Shown one piece after another: positions 8,826 through 17,875 of a stretch of 64,000 bases of DNA. Under the pieces are notes generated by a model. The model ran no database searches. It saw nothing but the letters and a program-made list of their open reading frames with translations, and had not been told where the DNA came from. The stretch comes from Singulisphaera acidiphila DSM 18658. Lineage in GTDB: Bacteria; Planctomycetota; Planctomycetia; Isosphaerales; Isosphaeraceae. Position 1 is the stretch's first letter. Each line of letters starts with the position of its first letter. Location of the stretch: contig NC_019892.1 in the NCBI RefSeq assembly GCF_000242455.2, positions 5,342,744 through 5,406,743 on the forward strand. Direction: 5' to 3'. The translations under genes and the position numbers were made by a program.

Positions 8826-10112
8826 ATGCGAATCACGATCCCAACTACAGGCTCCCTCGGCGATGTGCAGCCTTATGTTGCCCTTGGTGCCGGTCTGAGA
8901 ACCCGCGGCCATGAGGTGTGCCTGGCCACGCACGCGGACTTCGAGAGGTTCGTCCGCTGCCACGGCCTTGAATTCTTCTCGTTGGAAGAGGGCGGCCAGG
9001 CCCTCCAGGCGAGCGACACGGGCGACCGCATGTTACATTCCGGCAGCAATGCCCTTGCCTTCTTGTGCGAGTTCGCGCGCCTGCGCCGGCCGCTGCTACA
9101 ACATCTGCTGCACCGCTGCTGGCTCGCCTGCCGCGGCGCCGACGTGATCCTGTCCACGAACACCGAGTTTCTCCTGGCCGAGTCGGTCGCGGATCGGGAG
9201 CATCTGCCGGTGGTCTGGACCTCGCTGCAACCCGTCGCGCCGAGCCGTTTCCGACCGATCTGTCTGTTTCGGCCCTGGCCGCACGGCGTCCCCGGCTCGA
9301 GTACGTACAACCTGGCGACGTATGCTATGACTGGCCTGGGCATGTCGCTACTGCTCGGGCCGCCCCTCAACCGGGCGCGACGCGACGTGCTGGGCCTGCC
9401 GCCGATCCCCTTCTACGGCCCGGCCGCGGCCTTCCTGGCTCCACGCCTGTGCCTGGACGGCTACAGCATCCACGTGGTGCCGCCCCCACCTGACTGGGGC
9501 GTCAACCACCACGTTTCCGGATTCTGGTTCCTCGACCCCGATCCTCGCTGGCAACCGCCCTCGGGCCTGATCGATTTCCTCGACGCCGGGGCGACGCCGG
9601 TCTGTATCGGCTTCGGAAGCATGCACGACCGCGATGCTGCCCGTGTGACGAGCATCGTCCTGCGGGCCCTGGACCAATGCGGTCAGCGCGGCGTCTTGGT
9701 AACTAACTGGGGGGGACTCCTGGCCTCGCCTGTTTCGGACCGCATCTTCTCGGTCGAATCCGCGCCGTACTCGTGGCTGTTCCCTCGAGTGTCGGCGGTC
9801 GTCCACCACGGCGGAGCCGGCACTACCGCCGCAGGCCTGCGCGCCGGCGTGCCGTCGCTAGTGGTGCCCTTCATGGCCGACCAGCCGTTCTGGGGGCGAC
9901 GCGTGCATGCTCTCGGGGTCGGCCCGAAGCCGATTCCACACAACAGGCTCAACGTCGAGAATCTGGCCGAGAGCATCCGGCGCATGATCACCGACGAAGC
10001 CATGCGTCGCCGCGCCGCCGAATTTGGGGGACGTATCCGCGCCGAGGATGGGGTCGGCCGGGCGGCCGACCTGCTGGAGCAGTATTTCCAGAGCGGGACG
10101 CACTCGGCCTAG
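8826..10112 (+). CDS. UGT-like glycosyltransferase (GT1/GT28 fold)
   Basis: A 428-residue GT-B glycosyltransferase. The N-terminus MRITIPTTGSLGDVQPYVAL is the acceptor-domain opening typical of sterol and macrolide glucosyltransferases (G-T-x-GD-x-QP). The C-terminal nucleotide-sugar domain carries VCIGFGSMHDRD near residue 260 and the signature VHHGGAGTTAAGLRAGVP near 322-340, followed by PFMADQPFWGRRV. The family transfers glucose from UDP-glucose to lipids, sterols or polyketides in the cytoplasm; the acceptor here is unknown. It starts 70 bases after DUF3309 in the same direction and may share its transcript. Confidence 0.92.
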   Translation: MRITIPTTGSLGDVQPYVALGAGLRTRGHEVCLATHADFERFVRCHGLEFFSLEEGGQALQASDTGDRMLHSGSNALAFLCEFARLRRPLLQHLLHRCWLACRGADVILSTNTEFLLAESVADREHLPVVWTSLQPVAPSRFRPICLFRPWPHGVPGSSTYNLATYAMTGLGMSLLLGPPLNRARRDVLGLPPIPFYGPAAAFLAPRLCLDGYSIHVVPPPPDWGVNHHVSGFWFLDPDPRWQPPSGLIDFLDAGATPVCIGFGSMHDRDAARVTSIVLRALDQCGQRGVLVTNWGGLLASPVSDRIFSVESAPYSWLFPRVSAVVHHGGAGTTAAGLRAGVPSLVVPFMADQPFWGRRVHALGVGPKPIPHNRLNVENLAESIRRMITDEAMRRRAAEFGGRIRAEDGVGRAADLLEQYFQSGTHSA

Positions 10113-10427
10113 CACCTGGGTCTCTGGCCGGCCGGCCTTAGAGGCTGCTGAGCGAGGTAATTCAAGGGGGTCTACTCCCCAGGGTGACCGACGACGTTAT
10201 CCAGAAGGGCGAGGAGGGGCTGTTGAGCTTGGTGGAATGACCTTGGAGAATCTCGCGAAACCAAAGCAAAATTCATTGAAATCTGGAAGCATTTGATATT
10301 CAATAGACTTAGAACTCCCGCTCTCACAAGTGGGATGGGGAGTTGAAGGTCAAGGTGGCCCTGCTTCGCAAGGATTCGCGAGAGAAGGCCTTTCTTGTGA
10401 CTTTTGTCATCGAAACAGGAGCAGATC
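10113..10427. other. Intergenic, AT-richer leader before LEA-like gene
   Basis: Nothing coding is visible. The stretch at 10260-10330 is AT-richer than its surroundings and presumably carries the promoter of the LEA-like gene, but I cannot place a convincing -35/-10 pair. Confidence 0.4.
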
Positions 10428-10721
10428 ATGTCGAGCACGAGCAAAAAGGTGGGTGAGGGGATTCACGACGCCGGTGAGAAGGTCAAGGATGCCGCGCACA
10501 ACGTTGCCGAGAAGACCAAGGACGTTGCACACAACGTCGGCAAGAAGGTCGGGGACGCCGCGCACAACGTTGCCGAGAAGACCAAGGATGCTGCGCACAA
10601 CGTTGGCACCGCCGCGCACAACGTTGCCGAAAAGACCAAAGACGCCGCGCACAACGTTGCCGAGAAGACCAAAGACGCTGCACACAACGTCGGCGAGAAG
10701 ATCAAAAACGCCGACCGCTGA
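10428..10721 (+). CDS. LEA-like 11-mer repeat protein
   Basis: A 97-residue, strongly charged protein made of a repeated 11-mer, consensus AEKTKDAAHNV, present about seven times with variants (GKKVGDAAHNV, GEKIKNADR) and one shortened unit (GTAAHNV). This amphipathic alternation of Ala/Val with Lys/Glu/Asp is typical of group 3 LEA proteins and bacterial apolipoprotein-like stress proteins, which are disordered in water and fold into helices on drying or at membranes. CAGGAG at 10416-10421 supports ATG 10428. The DNA repeats are near-identical, so the gene probably grew by internal duplication. Confidence 0.85.
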   Translation: MSSTSKKVGEGIHDAGEKVKDAAHNVAEKTKDVAHNVGKKVGDAAHNVAEKTKDAAHNVGTAAHNVAEKTKDAAHNVAEKTKDAAHNVGEKIKNADR

Positions 10722-10977
10722 ACCTCCTTACTTTGAAGAAACGAACTCGGCCCGCCTTCGTTGCGAGCCGAGGCGACGGCGCCGGAGCAGCGAACTGGGC
10801 CGTGCAGAGTCGGAGTCGATTGGAACCGACTCATCCGACTGCCCCAGTCATGGCTCAGTCGTCCCGCTCAGCACGGCATGAAGATCGGGGGGGGGCCTTC
10901 AGAGCAAGCCCTTCTTCCTGCATCAACTTACGGCTGACGGTGGTGATCTCAATGATGCGTTCGTCTTGGTTGTTGCG

Positions 10978-12699
10978 CTACCGTAGCCACAGAAAAATGG
11001 CAGCCAATACAAATCCAACGACACACGCGATCACGAAGAGGTCAAGAACGTGTGGCGCGGCGATGGCGAAGCACACGTTATCCACGGCGCTGATGACCTG
11101 AAGCCACGCAGGTTTGTACTGAGGGATTACCTTGACGCTTGGCTCGATGACACGGGCCGCACGCCGGCCGCTCTCGACGGCACCCTCGATGCTCCACACG
11201 TCGGCTCCCGTCTTGGTGTGCGCCCCTGCCAGGACCAAGTTGGGGACCGGAGTGGCCTGGGTGGGCTGATACGGCTGCGTGTTGGTGGTCGTCACCCACT
11301 TCGGCTGGCGTGGCCTGATCCCGTCCGGAGAAAAGAGCCACCCATGCCAGACCTCGATCCTGACTCTCGGAACCGTCTTCCAGCTGCGACCGTTATTGGC
11401 CTCTTTAATCAATAAATCGAGACCCTCGCAGCTTTCCAACTGTGCAATTACTTCTTCGATGAATTGGTCCTTGGTACACCTGATGAGAGGCACACCGTAG
11501 AGCCGGCCCGGGATCGTCGCCACGCATGCGGTGCCGGTCCACAGAGATTTCACGCCGTCGCCGAGAGCGACGTCTGCTCCCCACGCCTGCTCTTGGGCAA
11601 AGAGTGTCAGATTGAACTCAGAGTCCGCGATGATTACTGCGGTGCGCTCGCGGGGCCAGGCGATCCTCTCTGAGAATGCGATTCGGAAGGAGACCTGCGT
11701 GTGCGGACCGCCCTGCGTCAGAGGGCGGAAGAGGCGCAACTGCTCTTTTTCCGCGAGTGCCGGGGTCCGCTCCAGGATATCTGCCGCGGCGAATGGGGTC
11801 GTCGCTAGCACGTAGACGTCGGCTTGCACCCTGGCACCCGATCCGAGCTGCGCGGCGGTGATGGCCGTTCCGTCGTAATGGAGTTTGTCCAGGGGCTCCT
11901 CCCAGAAGAACCTCACGCCGTTCATCTTGAGATGAGAGACCCACTTGTCAAACCAGCATTCGCTGCTCGGTCCGCGCAGCAGCAGCCAGCCGTCACGTGC
12001 TCCGTGCGTCCATGCGGGACCTTCGTCGTCGGCTCTGTGAGGATGCGAGGGCTTGGTCATCAACTGCTTGCGGTAGAACTGACCCGCCTGATGGAGCGAC
12101 ACGTTGGTCCAATCGGATCCGATCCACGGCCCGAAGGACGCCCTCCATGTCCGCCAGCCTACGTCACTCAGGACGGGCTTCCACTGCTCGGCGGCGTTCA
12201 GCCTGGAGTAGTGCTCCTGAGACCGGCGGTCGGACGCCCACGTCTTAAGTAGGAGCCAGGCCCACCGGACGCCCTCCCACCGTCCCATCCGGAACATCTT
12301 CGGCAGGCGCATCACTCCGGAGTAAAAAGCCGCCTTGTGAGTATCGGGGGCAAGGCAGAAGTCAATCGGCCGCGATAGGCCCTTGTCGTACACACTCCCC
12401 GTCTCATCGAAGGGGATCTGCTTTAGCAGGTCGAACACGTTGTGATACCAGGGGCCCATGCCGTGCCAGGAGTACTCGGAGGGCATGTTTTTATCTCCCG
12501 GGATCCGAGCACTTCGGAAGAACCCTCCGGCCTCGTTGTTGGCTTCGTACACCGATACCTGATACCCAAGGCGGGCGAACTCGTGTGCCGCGCTGAGCCC
12601 TGCAATGCCGGCTCCGAAAACGGCTGCGGTCTTAGTCTTAGGTATGCTGTCGTCCGCTTGTTCCAATACTTGTCCGCTATTGCTGAACACCGTGGTCAT
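10978..12699 (-). CDS. FAD-dependent oxidoreductase (amine oxidase/phytoene desaturase-like) with C-terminal membrane helix
   Basis: A 573-residue flavoprotein. Residues about 24-52 form the dinucleotide-binding fold (AAVFGAGIAGLSAAHEFARL then VSVYEANNEAGGFFRS). The C-terminal FAD motif is NLVLAGAHTKTGADVWSIEG followed by AVESGRRAA near residue 500. A hydrophobic helix near 545-570 would anchor the protein to the membrane, which is unusual for the family. ATG 12699 is preferred over an upstream TTG (12732). The closest families are hydroxysqualene dehydroxylase, phytoene desaturase and protoporphyrinogen oxidase-like enzymes; no hopanoid or carotenoid genes are adjacent, so the substrate stays open. 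Confidence 0.85.
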   Translation of the reverse strand: MTTVFSNSGQVLEQADDSIPKTKTAAVFGAGIAGLSAAHEFARLGYQVSVYEANNEAGGFFRSARIPGDKNMPSEYSWHGMGPWYHNVFDLLKQIPFDETGSVYDKGLSRPIDFCLAPDTHKAAFYSGVMRLPKMFRMGRWEGVRWAWLLLKTWASDRRSQEHYSRLNAAEQWKPVLSDVGWRTWRASFGPWIGSDWTNVSLHQAGQFYRKQLMTKPSHPHRADDEGPAWTHGARDGWLLLRGPSSECWFDKWVSHLKMNGVRFFWEEPLDKLHYDGTAITAAQLGSGARVQADVYVLATTPFAAADILERTPALAEKEQLRLFRPLTQGGPHTQVSFRIAFSERIAWPRERTAVIIADSEFNLTLFAQEQAWGADVALGDGVKSLWTGTACVATIPGRLYGVPLIRCTKDQFIEEVIAQLESCEGLDLLIKEANNGRSWKTVPRVRIEVWHGWLFSPDGIRPRQPKWVTTTNTQPYQPTQATPVPNLVLAGAHTKTGADVWSIEGAVESGRRAARVIEPSVKVIPQYKPAWLQVISAVDNVCFAIAAPHVLDLFVIACVVGFVLAAIFLWLR

Positions 12700-13364
12700 A
12701 GAGACTCTCGATCTCGCGAGGCTTGAACGCAACGGGCGTCATTTTCGCCGCCGCCGTGGGGCGGTATGATGATACCGCCCAGTTTGCTGCAAAAATATTC
12801 AGTAGTGGACTTTGGAGCGACTACTTGCGAAGCTGGATGGATATGGGTGTTATGATTTTGATATATACTATTGCAATAAATTTTACATCTATGTTGAGTG
12901 GTTGTGTGTTTGTTTTTGATTATTGAGTGTGATTGCGTGTGGATCTACTGTTCGATTTCTGTCGATCTGTTTGAGTGGAGTTTAAGCAAAATAATAAAGT
13001 GGTTTGATGAGTCTTGGCTGTGCCTGGAGGGCCGTCTATGGGGCATCGGAAGCCCCTCTCCCGGGCCGCGCTCCGGCAACGATCTCGGCGAGGGTGGGAC
13101 ACTCCGCGCCGGACAACGCATGAACCAGCCCGGCCGGCACGACTGCAAACAGGTCCAGATCCGAAACGGGACCGTGAGTAGCAATCGAAATGCACCGAAT
13201 TGTCTGGCCTCGCTTTGCACGACAGGATAAGATCCCTTTCTGATGCCCCAATGAATGATGGCAAGCCGGATGAAGCCACTTGCGAACCGCTTCAAACTTC
13301 CCGAACACATGGGCGACCATTTTCAAGTGGGATAAAATAATAAATATGAGATGGAAGACTGTCT
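12700..13364. other. Intergenic with AT-rich core
   Basis: No gene recognised. Bases about 12840-13020 are markedly AT-rich compared with the surroundings. A minus-strand frame near 13040-13326 (with VSDLDLFAVVPAGLVHAL) looks protein-like but has no start signal and no family I recognise; it may be a relic. Confidence 0.4.
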
Positions 13365-14885
13365 ATGCCGAATGCTCCGGATTCAGATTCCGTTCGACCT
13401 GCAGGCGACACGGTCTTCGACCGGCGTGATTGGCTCCAAATCACCCTCTCTTCCATCGGCGATGGCGTCATCACCGCCGACCGAGACGGTCGCGTGAACT
13501 ACCTCAATCCCGTCGCCGAGACGCTTACCGGCTGGACGCTCGCCGACGCAGCCGGGGTGGAGGTCGAGCAGGTCTTTCGCGTCATCAACGAGACGACGAG
13601 GGAGCCCGTTGCGCAACCGGTCAGGAAGGTCATCGAGCGAGGGCTGACCGTCGGGCTGGGGAACCATACCCTCCTCATTGCCCGAGACGGCAGCGAGCGG
13701 CCCATCGACGATAGTGCGGCGGCGATCAAGGACGATCACGGCGACGTCGTCGGCGTGGTGCTGATTTTTCGGGACATCACCGAACGGCGACAGGCCGAGT
13801 TGGCGATCGACTCGGCGAAGGAATACGCTGAGAGCATCGTGATGACGGTGCGAGAGCCGCTCCTCGTCCTCGACTCGCAACTCCACGTCAGGTCGGCGAA
13901 TCGCTCGTTCTACGAGACGTTCCATGTCTCCCCCGACGAGACCGTAGGCCGATACCTCTACGGTTTGGGGGACGGACAATGGGACATCCCGGCGCTGAGG
14001 ACGCTGCTCGAGGAGATTCTGCTCCGGAATCCGTCGTTCCATGATTTCGAGGTGAGCCGCGACTTCGAGCATATCGGCCCGAGGACGATGCTCCTGAACG
14101 CGCGTCGCTTGCAGTCCGGCGGCCGACTCGAACTGATTCTCCTCGCCATTGAGGACGTCACCGACCGGCGGCGGGCCGAGAGGGAGGTGGAGGAGTCGGA
14201 GAGGCGGAAGGACGAGTTCATCGCCGTCCTGGCCCACGAGTTGAGGACTCCGCTCTCGACCATCAGTCTGGCCACCAGTCTCTTGCAAGGTATGGGCTCG
14301 GAAGAGGATCGCTCTTGGGCTCTCGGGGTCGTCGGCCACCAGGTCAAGAATCTCAACCGCTTGATCGAGGATCTGCTGGACGTCTCCCGAATCTCGCAGG
14401 GGAAGATCCACCTCCGGAAGGAAGTCATAGACCTCGCCGCCGTCATCGCCCGAGCGGAAGAGTCCGTCACCGCCGTGGTCAAGGAGAGGGAGCACGAGTT
14501 GACCGTCTCCGTTCCCCGCGAGCCGATGGTGGTTGAAGGCGACCCGACGCGACTGGAACAAGTCTTCGGGAACCTCCTGACGAACGCCGCCAAATACACG
14601 GCGAAAGGTGGCCGTATCACGGTCACCGGCGCGGTCGATGGAGGAGATTTCGTCGTCCGCGTGCGGGATACCGGCGAGGGGATCTCCGCAGAGATGATGC
14701 CTGGCTTGTTCGAGATGTTCACGCAAGTCGAATCGTCCACGCACCATTCCCGGGGCGGTCTGGGCATCGGCCTGTCCCTCGTGAGGACCCTCGTCGAGAT
14801 GCACGGCGGGAGCGTGCAGGTGGCGAGCGATGGCACCGGACTGGGGAGCGAATTCAGCGTCCGACTGCCTGCCTTGGTCCAGTGA
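13365..14885 (+). CDS. Soluble PAS-PAS sensor histidine kinase
   Basis: A 506-residue two-component kinase without membrane segments, so it senses a cytoplasmic signal. PAS domain 1 spans about 22-140 (DGVITADRDGRVNYLNPVAE, ending IFRDITERRQAE). PAS domain 2 spans about 150-270 (REPLLVLDSQLHVRSANRSF, ending IEDVTDRRRAE). The HisKA domain has the phospho-acceptor His at about residue 291 (FIAVLAHELRTPLSTI). The ATPase shows the N box (NLLTNAAKYT, about 402), the G1 box (VRDTGEGIS, about 435) and the G2 box (GLGIGLSLV, about 465). All catalytic boxes look intact. No response regulator lies beside it, so its partner is encoded elsewhere. Confidence 0.95.
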   Translation: MPNAPDSDSVRPAGDTVFDRRDWLQITLSSIGDGVITADRDGRVNYLNPVAETLTGWTLADAAGVEVEQVFRVINETTREPVAQPVRKVIERGLTVGLGNHTLLIARDGSERPIDDSAAAIKDDHGDVVGVVLIFRDITERRQAELAIDSAKEYAESIVMTVREPLLVLDSQLHVRSANRSFYETFHVSPDETVGRYLYGLGDGQWDIPALRTLLEEILLRNPSFHDFEVSRDFEHIGPRTMLLNARRLQSGGRLELILLAIEDVTDRRRAEREVEESERRKDEFIAVLAHELRTPLSTISLATSLLQGMGSEEDRSWALGVVGHQVKNLNRLIEDLLDVSRISQGKIHLRKEVIDLAAVIARAEESVTAVVKEREHELTVSVPREPMVVEGDPTRLEQVFGNLLTNAAKYTAKGGRITVTGAVDGGDFVVRVRDTGEGISAEMMPGLFEMFTQVESSTHHSRGGLGIGLSLVRTLVEMHGGSVQVASDGTGLGSEFSVRLPALVQ

Positions 14886-14985
14886 GATGTCTCAACGCTA
14901 CGCCAGGACCGGCCGCCATGCGATTCGGTTGTCCCGACTGCCCCGAATCTCTTTGTGATTTCACCTCGATGGTTATCCCGCGACT

Positions 14986-15252
14986 TCATGTCGGGCCCAG
15001 GGTGAGCACCGGGCCTGGCCCGGTCGTCCCGTTGAAGACCTCGCCAAACTCTCTGGAGAGCTTGAGGCCCTCCACGGAGCCGTATCGGACGACCAATTCG
15101 TCTTCGATCGGGCAGAGGAGGGAATCGTTGACAGCCGAGGCGTTTAGGTCCCACTGACTGACGAGATCTGCCATAGCTTGAACCTCGGCAATCATTGCTC
15201 CTTTCACGCTCCGCGTCTTCCGACTATTAAAATAGAAGACCATGCAGGACAC
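14986..15252 (-). CDS. Unknown small protein, copy B of a duplicated family
   Basis: The frame from GTG 15252 encodes 88 residues (SCMVFYFNSRKTRSVKGAMI to PGPVLTLGPT) and is clearly homologous to the protein at 16978-17286: both share IQET-A, SCM-F-NS-KT, AE-QA-A-LV, a D-FL/LL-PIE segment and an F-G-TG-G ending. Homology continues upstream of the GTG (ATELQIQETIAQCV). There the position of the start ATG of the other copy is an ATC at 15292-15294, still preceded by a good GGAGG, and an in-frame TAG lies three codons before it. Either translation starts at the ATC, the GTG or ATG 15243, or this copy is damaged. Function unknown; last gene of a minus-strand run. Confidence 0.6.
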   Translation of the reverse strand: MSCMVFYFNSRKTRSVKGAMIAEVQAMADLVSQWDLNASAVNDSLLCPIEDELVVRYGSVEGLKLSREFGEVFNGTTGPGPVLTLGPT

Positions 15253-15401
15253 ACACTGGGCGATCGTCTCTTGGATCTGGAGTTCAGTAGCGATTGCGAC
15301 CTCCTACGACGGCTGGTTCAAGCGTCGGGAGCCGTCGTCGTGCCGGCGACGACCGCCTCCAATCTGCGTCTTCAGGGACGTCATAATAAGGAGTGGCTTT
15401 C

Positions 15402-15680
15402 CTAGGGCGATTCCTCGACGCGGAGCATGCCTATTATTTCAATGTGATGTATATTCGGTATCTTGCGATCGAACCCAATGTCGAATTGGGTCGGTTTCAC
15501 GTAAGCGGTGACATTGCCGGACTTCCCCTCAATAGCCACGCCAGCGTGCACCTCGTCCATCGTCAGTATCTCGAGCAAGGCCCGGATGGTTGCCTTATGG
15601 CCGTCGGGCTTGCTCACAGGCGACAGCTTTGCCGAGACGGTCAGGCCAAGCTCGATGCGAATCTTGATCGAATGTTCCAT
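15402..15680 (-). CDS. Small hypothetical protein
   Basis: Ninety-two residues beginning MEHSIKIRIELGLTVSAKLS and ending with a predicted strand HHIEIIGMLRVEE. AGGACG precedes ATG 15680. Composition (alternating hydrophobic/charged, no low complexity) is protein-like and predicts several beta strands with one helix (HKATIRALLEILTMDEVH). It follows the 55-residue frame by 28 bases and precedes copy B of the duplicated family by about 110, so it fits the same operon. I do not recognise the family. Confidence 0.6.
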   Translation of the reverse strand: MEHSIKIRIELGLTVSAKLSPVSKPDGHKATIRALLEILTMDEVHAGVAIEGKSGNVTAYVKPTQFDIGFDRKIPNIHHIEIIGMLRVEESP

Positions 15681-15708
15681 ACATTCGTCCTAATAGAACG
15701 TGATCGAT

Positions 15709-15876
15709 CTATGATTTTTCCTCAGGCTTCCTGGCAGGGATTGAACGCCCGCGCCAGGCTTCCTCGGCAGTATCCCTGATCCGGATGAGCTCCCGAGGCC
15801 GCCGGACAAGCACGTCCTCCAGTTCAACCTTGCCTGCCGCCAACCGGAAAAGTGAGGCCGATCCCTTCCGGCTCAA
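15709..15876 (-). CDS. Small basic hypothetical protein coupled to upstream gene
   Basis: A 55-residue frame starting at a TTG that overlaps the stop of the upstream gene in a TTGA arrangement, the usual layout of translational coupling. The product is basic and helical (SRKGSASLFRLAAGKVELED, then RRPRELIRIRDTAEEAWRG). No family recognised. The overlap and the uninterrupted frame are the main support. Confidence 0.5.
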   Translation of the reverse strand: MSRKGSASLFRLAAGKVELEDVLVRRPRELIRIRDTAEEAWRGRSIPARKPEEKS

Positions 15877-16190
15877 TGGAGTCCCATCTTTTTTAAGACT
15901 TCGAGAACCTCATGCCATGTCGGGTACAAACGGCCGCTCGACTGCTGATGCTCTTGTATGGCCCGCATGAACTCCAGTTTGGCCGAGCAATACTCGCGTT
16001 GGCCGGTCTGCATGTTCAATTCCTGGCTGCGAAGGCAGTGAGCAGGAGTCTGATTGGCACGACACGCCCGCTCGCAAACTTTGTCATTCTCCCGAGCAGC
16101 AGGAATGGTCGGTTTCGAAACCTTGCGAGGGTCGATGATCGACTTGAGCTTGGCGCGGCCGGCCAGAGTGGCCTTGAATCGTTTGGACAT
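15873..16190 (-). CDS. Small hypothetical protein, first of coupled trio
   Basis: A 105-residue protein with a near-ideal AAAGGAGG site seven bases before ATG 16190. The N-terminus is basic (MSKRFKATLAGRAKLKSIID). A middle segment has four cysteines (VCERACRANQTPAHC, REYCSAK) that could bind metal, and the C-terminus ends SSGRLYPTWHEVLEVLKKMG, an RxxPTWxEVLEVL ending that, from memory, recurs in small planctomycete hypotheticals. It opens a coupled run of minus-strand small genes. Function unknown. Confidence 0.75.
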   Translation of the reverse strand: MSKRFKATLAGRAKLKSIIDPRKVSKPTIPAARENDKVCERACRANQTPAHCLRSQELNMQTGQREYCSAKLEFMRAIQEHQQSSGRLYPTWHEVLEVLKKMGLH

Positions 16191-16416
16191 TGGAGATCCT
16201 CCTTTAGGGCTACCGCCGCAAGTGGGGCAGTGTTGCTAAGGGATCCTTCCCTTTGATGAGATTCCCCTCGACCATCTTGGGCCTGCATCATCGAATTCTA
16301 TGTCAAAGCAAATAGGTGTTCGGGCATGCCAAGATTGAGGACGACGGTTCTTACTTTAAGCAGAACGGAGCCATGCTGTCAACTCATCATTAATTGCTGA
16401 TTTTAAGCGTATTTTT

Positions 16417-16626
16417 CTATTTCCCCCATTTGAGTACAGGGCCAACCCAGCCCAATCCGGGGAAGTATTGTGCTAATGAGGGGCGAGTGTTTACGGAGAG
16501 TTGTTCCCATTCGGCTTCAGTCCAGAAATGGATTTCGCATATCGTCTCGCCGACTATGCACAATTCGATGGCTGGAGAGGATGCCGGAAAGCGAGGGGGA
16601 TGGGGCTTTTTGTGGATTCTTCGCAT
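16417..16626 (-). CDS. Small hypothetical protein
   Basis: Sixty-nine residues from ATG 16626 (an in-frame start further up at 16686 is also possible). The sequence VGETICEIHFWTEAEWEQLS followed by YFPGLGWVGPVLKWG looks like a folded, selected protein: acidic, aromatic-rich, with the W-EAEW and PGLGWVG pattern. No clear ribosome binding site. It sits between the two copies of the duplicated family on the same strand. Family not recognised. Confidence 0.5.
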   Translation of the reverse strand: MRRIHKKPHPPRFPASSPAIELCIVGETICEIHFWTEAEWEQLSVNTRPSLAQYFPGLGWVGPVLKWGK

Positions 16627-16977
16627 GGTGTTCTCGGGGGGGAGGGTGAGTCCTGTCCGAAAGGGCGTGACAACGCTGCGACACAAACGACTGGCTCGCT
16701 CCGAATCGCGCGAGTGAAAGGTCGCCTAGGAGGTTAAATTGAGGCCGTCTCAGGACGGCGGCACGCGATGAGAGGCTGAGGCAAAGACCTGCCGCGAGCC
16801 AAAAGCCGAATCCTACGGGCGGACAGTCAGGCCCGCGCGGCTGCGAGCCCCACCCTGAGGTCGCAAGCAAGGCAAATGGCTCCACGAGGTGGGCCGCCAA
16901 GCCAAGCAACTTCGGCAGCGCAGGAACTCATGTCTCGGGGAGAGCTTAAGCTGATTTCGTGATATTAGTCGTCGAAG

Positions 16978-17286
16978 TCACTCCGGGCCCCGGGAGAACG
17001 CCAGGCCGACCCCGGTCACGCCCTTGAAGACCTGGGCGAACTCATCGAAGGGCTGGGAACTCTTCGGATAGCCAAATCGGGTGATTATATTGGCTTCGAT
17101 CGGGTGGAGGAAGGAATCGACGAATTCCTTATCGCTCAATCCCCGCTCTGTGACGAGATGTGCGGTGGCTTGAAGCTCGGCGGTCATTACGCGATTCACC
17201 TGTGGCGTCTTCCCGCTGTTAACGCAGAAGAACATGCACGACAAGAAGCTGGCGACAGTCTCTTGGATCGGGCGTTCGGCAGCCAT
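16978..17286 (-). CDS. Unknown small protein, copy A of a duplicated family
   Basis: A 102-residue protein from ATG 17286, chosen because GGGAGG lies six bases upstream; a GTG at 17322 in the same frame is less likely. It starts MAAERPIQETVASFLSCMFF and continues with helical segments (AELQATAHLVTERGLSDKEF, DSFLHPIEANIITRFGYP) and an F-G-TG-G ending. It is the intact homologue of the frame at 14986-15294 about 2 kb downstream; the two bracket a set of unrelated small genes. No signal peptide, no known domain. Confidence 0.65.
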   Translation of the reverse strand: MAAERPIQETVASFLSCMFFCVNSGKTPQVNRVMTAELQATAHLVTERGLSDKEFVDSFLHPIEANIITRFGYPKSSQPFDEFAQVFKGVTGVGLAFSRGPE

Positions 17287-17322
17287 GACGGCCCTCCCGT
17301 ACTGGTGCGCCTCTTCGAACAC

Positions 17323-17875
17323 CAGCGGGTGGTTTGAGGAGTGACTGGCGTTCCAGGTCAGCCCCCCCCCAACTTTCCACTCAGAATATATTGTGCACCT
17401 TCCAAACTAGCCGATTATATCAGAATACGCAAAAAGTTTTTTTTATTTTTATGCTAGCCGAAAAAACACGCTTAAGTGTTACTCGGCGTGTTCTGCCTCA
17501 GGCCCGAGTGATAATCGGCCATGCTCGACTGCCGCGCCAAAACCTGCGTTCGCGTTCCAAAAAGCATCGAATTCGTGTGTTTTCATGCATTTTGCTTGCA
17601 TAAAGAGTATGGCCTGGGTTTGGCGCCGCAAGTCTGTGACCGCCCGACGAGCCGTTCGACTGATGTGCCTACCGCAACTCTGGCCCCGTCGCGCCGCCTG
17701 ATCCGCGGTTCGGCTTGGCCGATCTATGCGCGGGGCAGGGGTGATGTTCCACGAGCTCGACTCGTCGTGCGAAACGTCCGATAATGGAGGCCATGTTCGT
17801 CTGAGCGATCTCCAGATTTGCAAAGGCCGCGTGTCCCATTCAGCGTTGTTGTGTGGGGAGTGAGTTACGTTTAGA
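17323..17875. other. Gene-poor stretch with relic-like frames
   Basis: No intact gene. The minus-strand frame that carries the transposase zinc-finger relic continues open to about 17479, but its composition beyond 17870 is not protein-like. Near 17465-17495 AACACGC and GCGTGTT form a short hairpin. The stretch just left of it (17425-17465) is AT-rich. Confidence 0.4.

Noticed and set aside
13036..13326. Minus-strand frame with VSDLDLFAVVPAGLVHAL
   Set aside because: Protein-like in part, but no start signal, no family and ends in low-complexity sequence.
13383..15154. Long minus-strand frames opposite the histidine kinase
   Set aside because: Complete kinase and PAS motifs are on the plus strand; the antisense frames have no domain.
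17479..17870. Continuation of the ISL3-like frame to 17479
   Set aside because: After the zinc-finger region the translation is not protein-like and does not match transposase catalytic parts; only 17876-18205 is supported.
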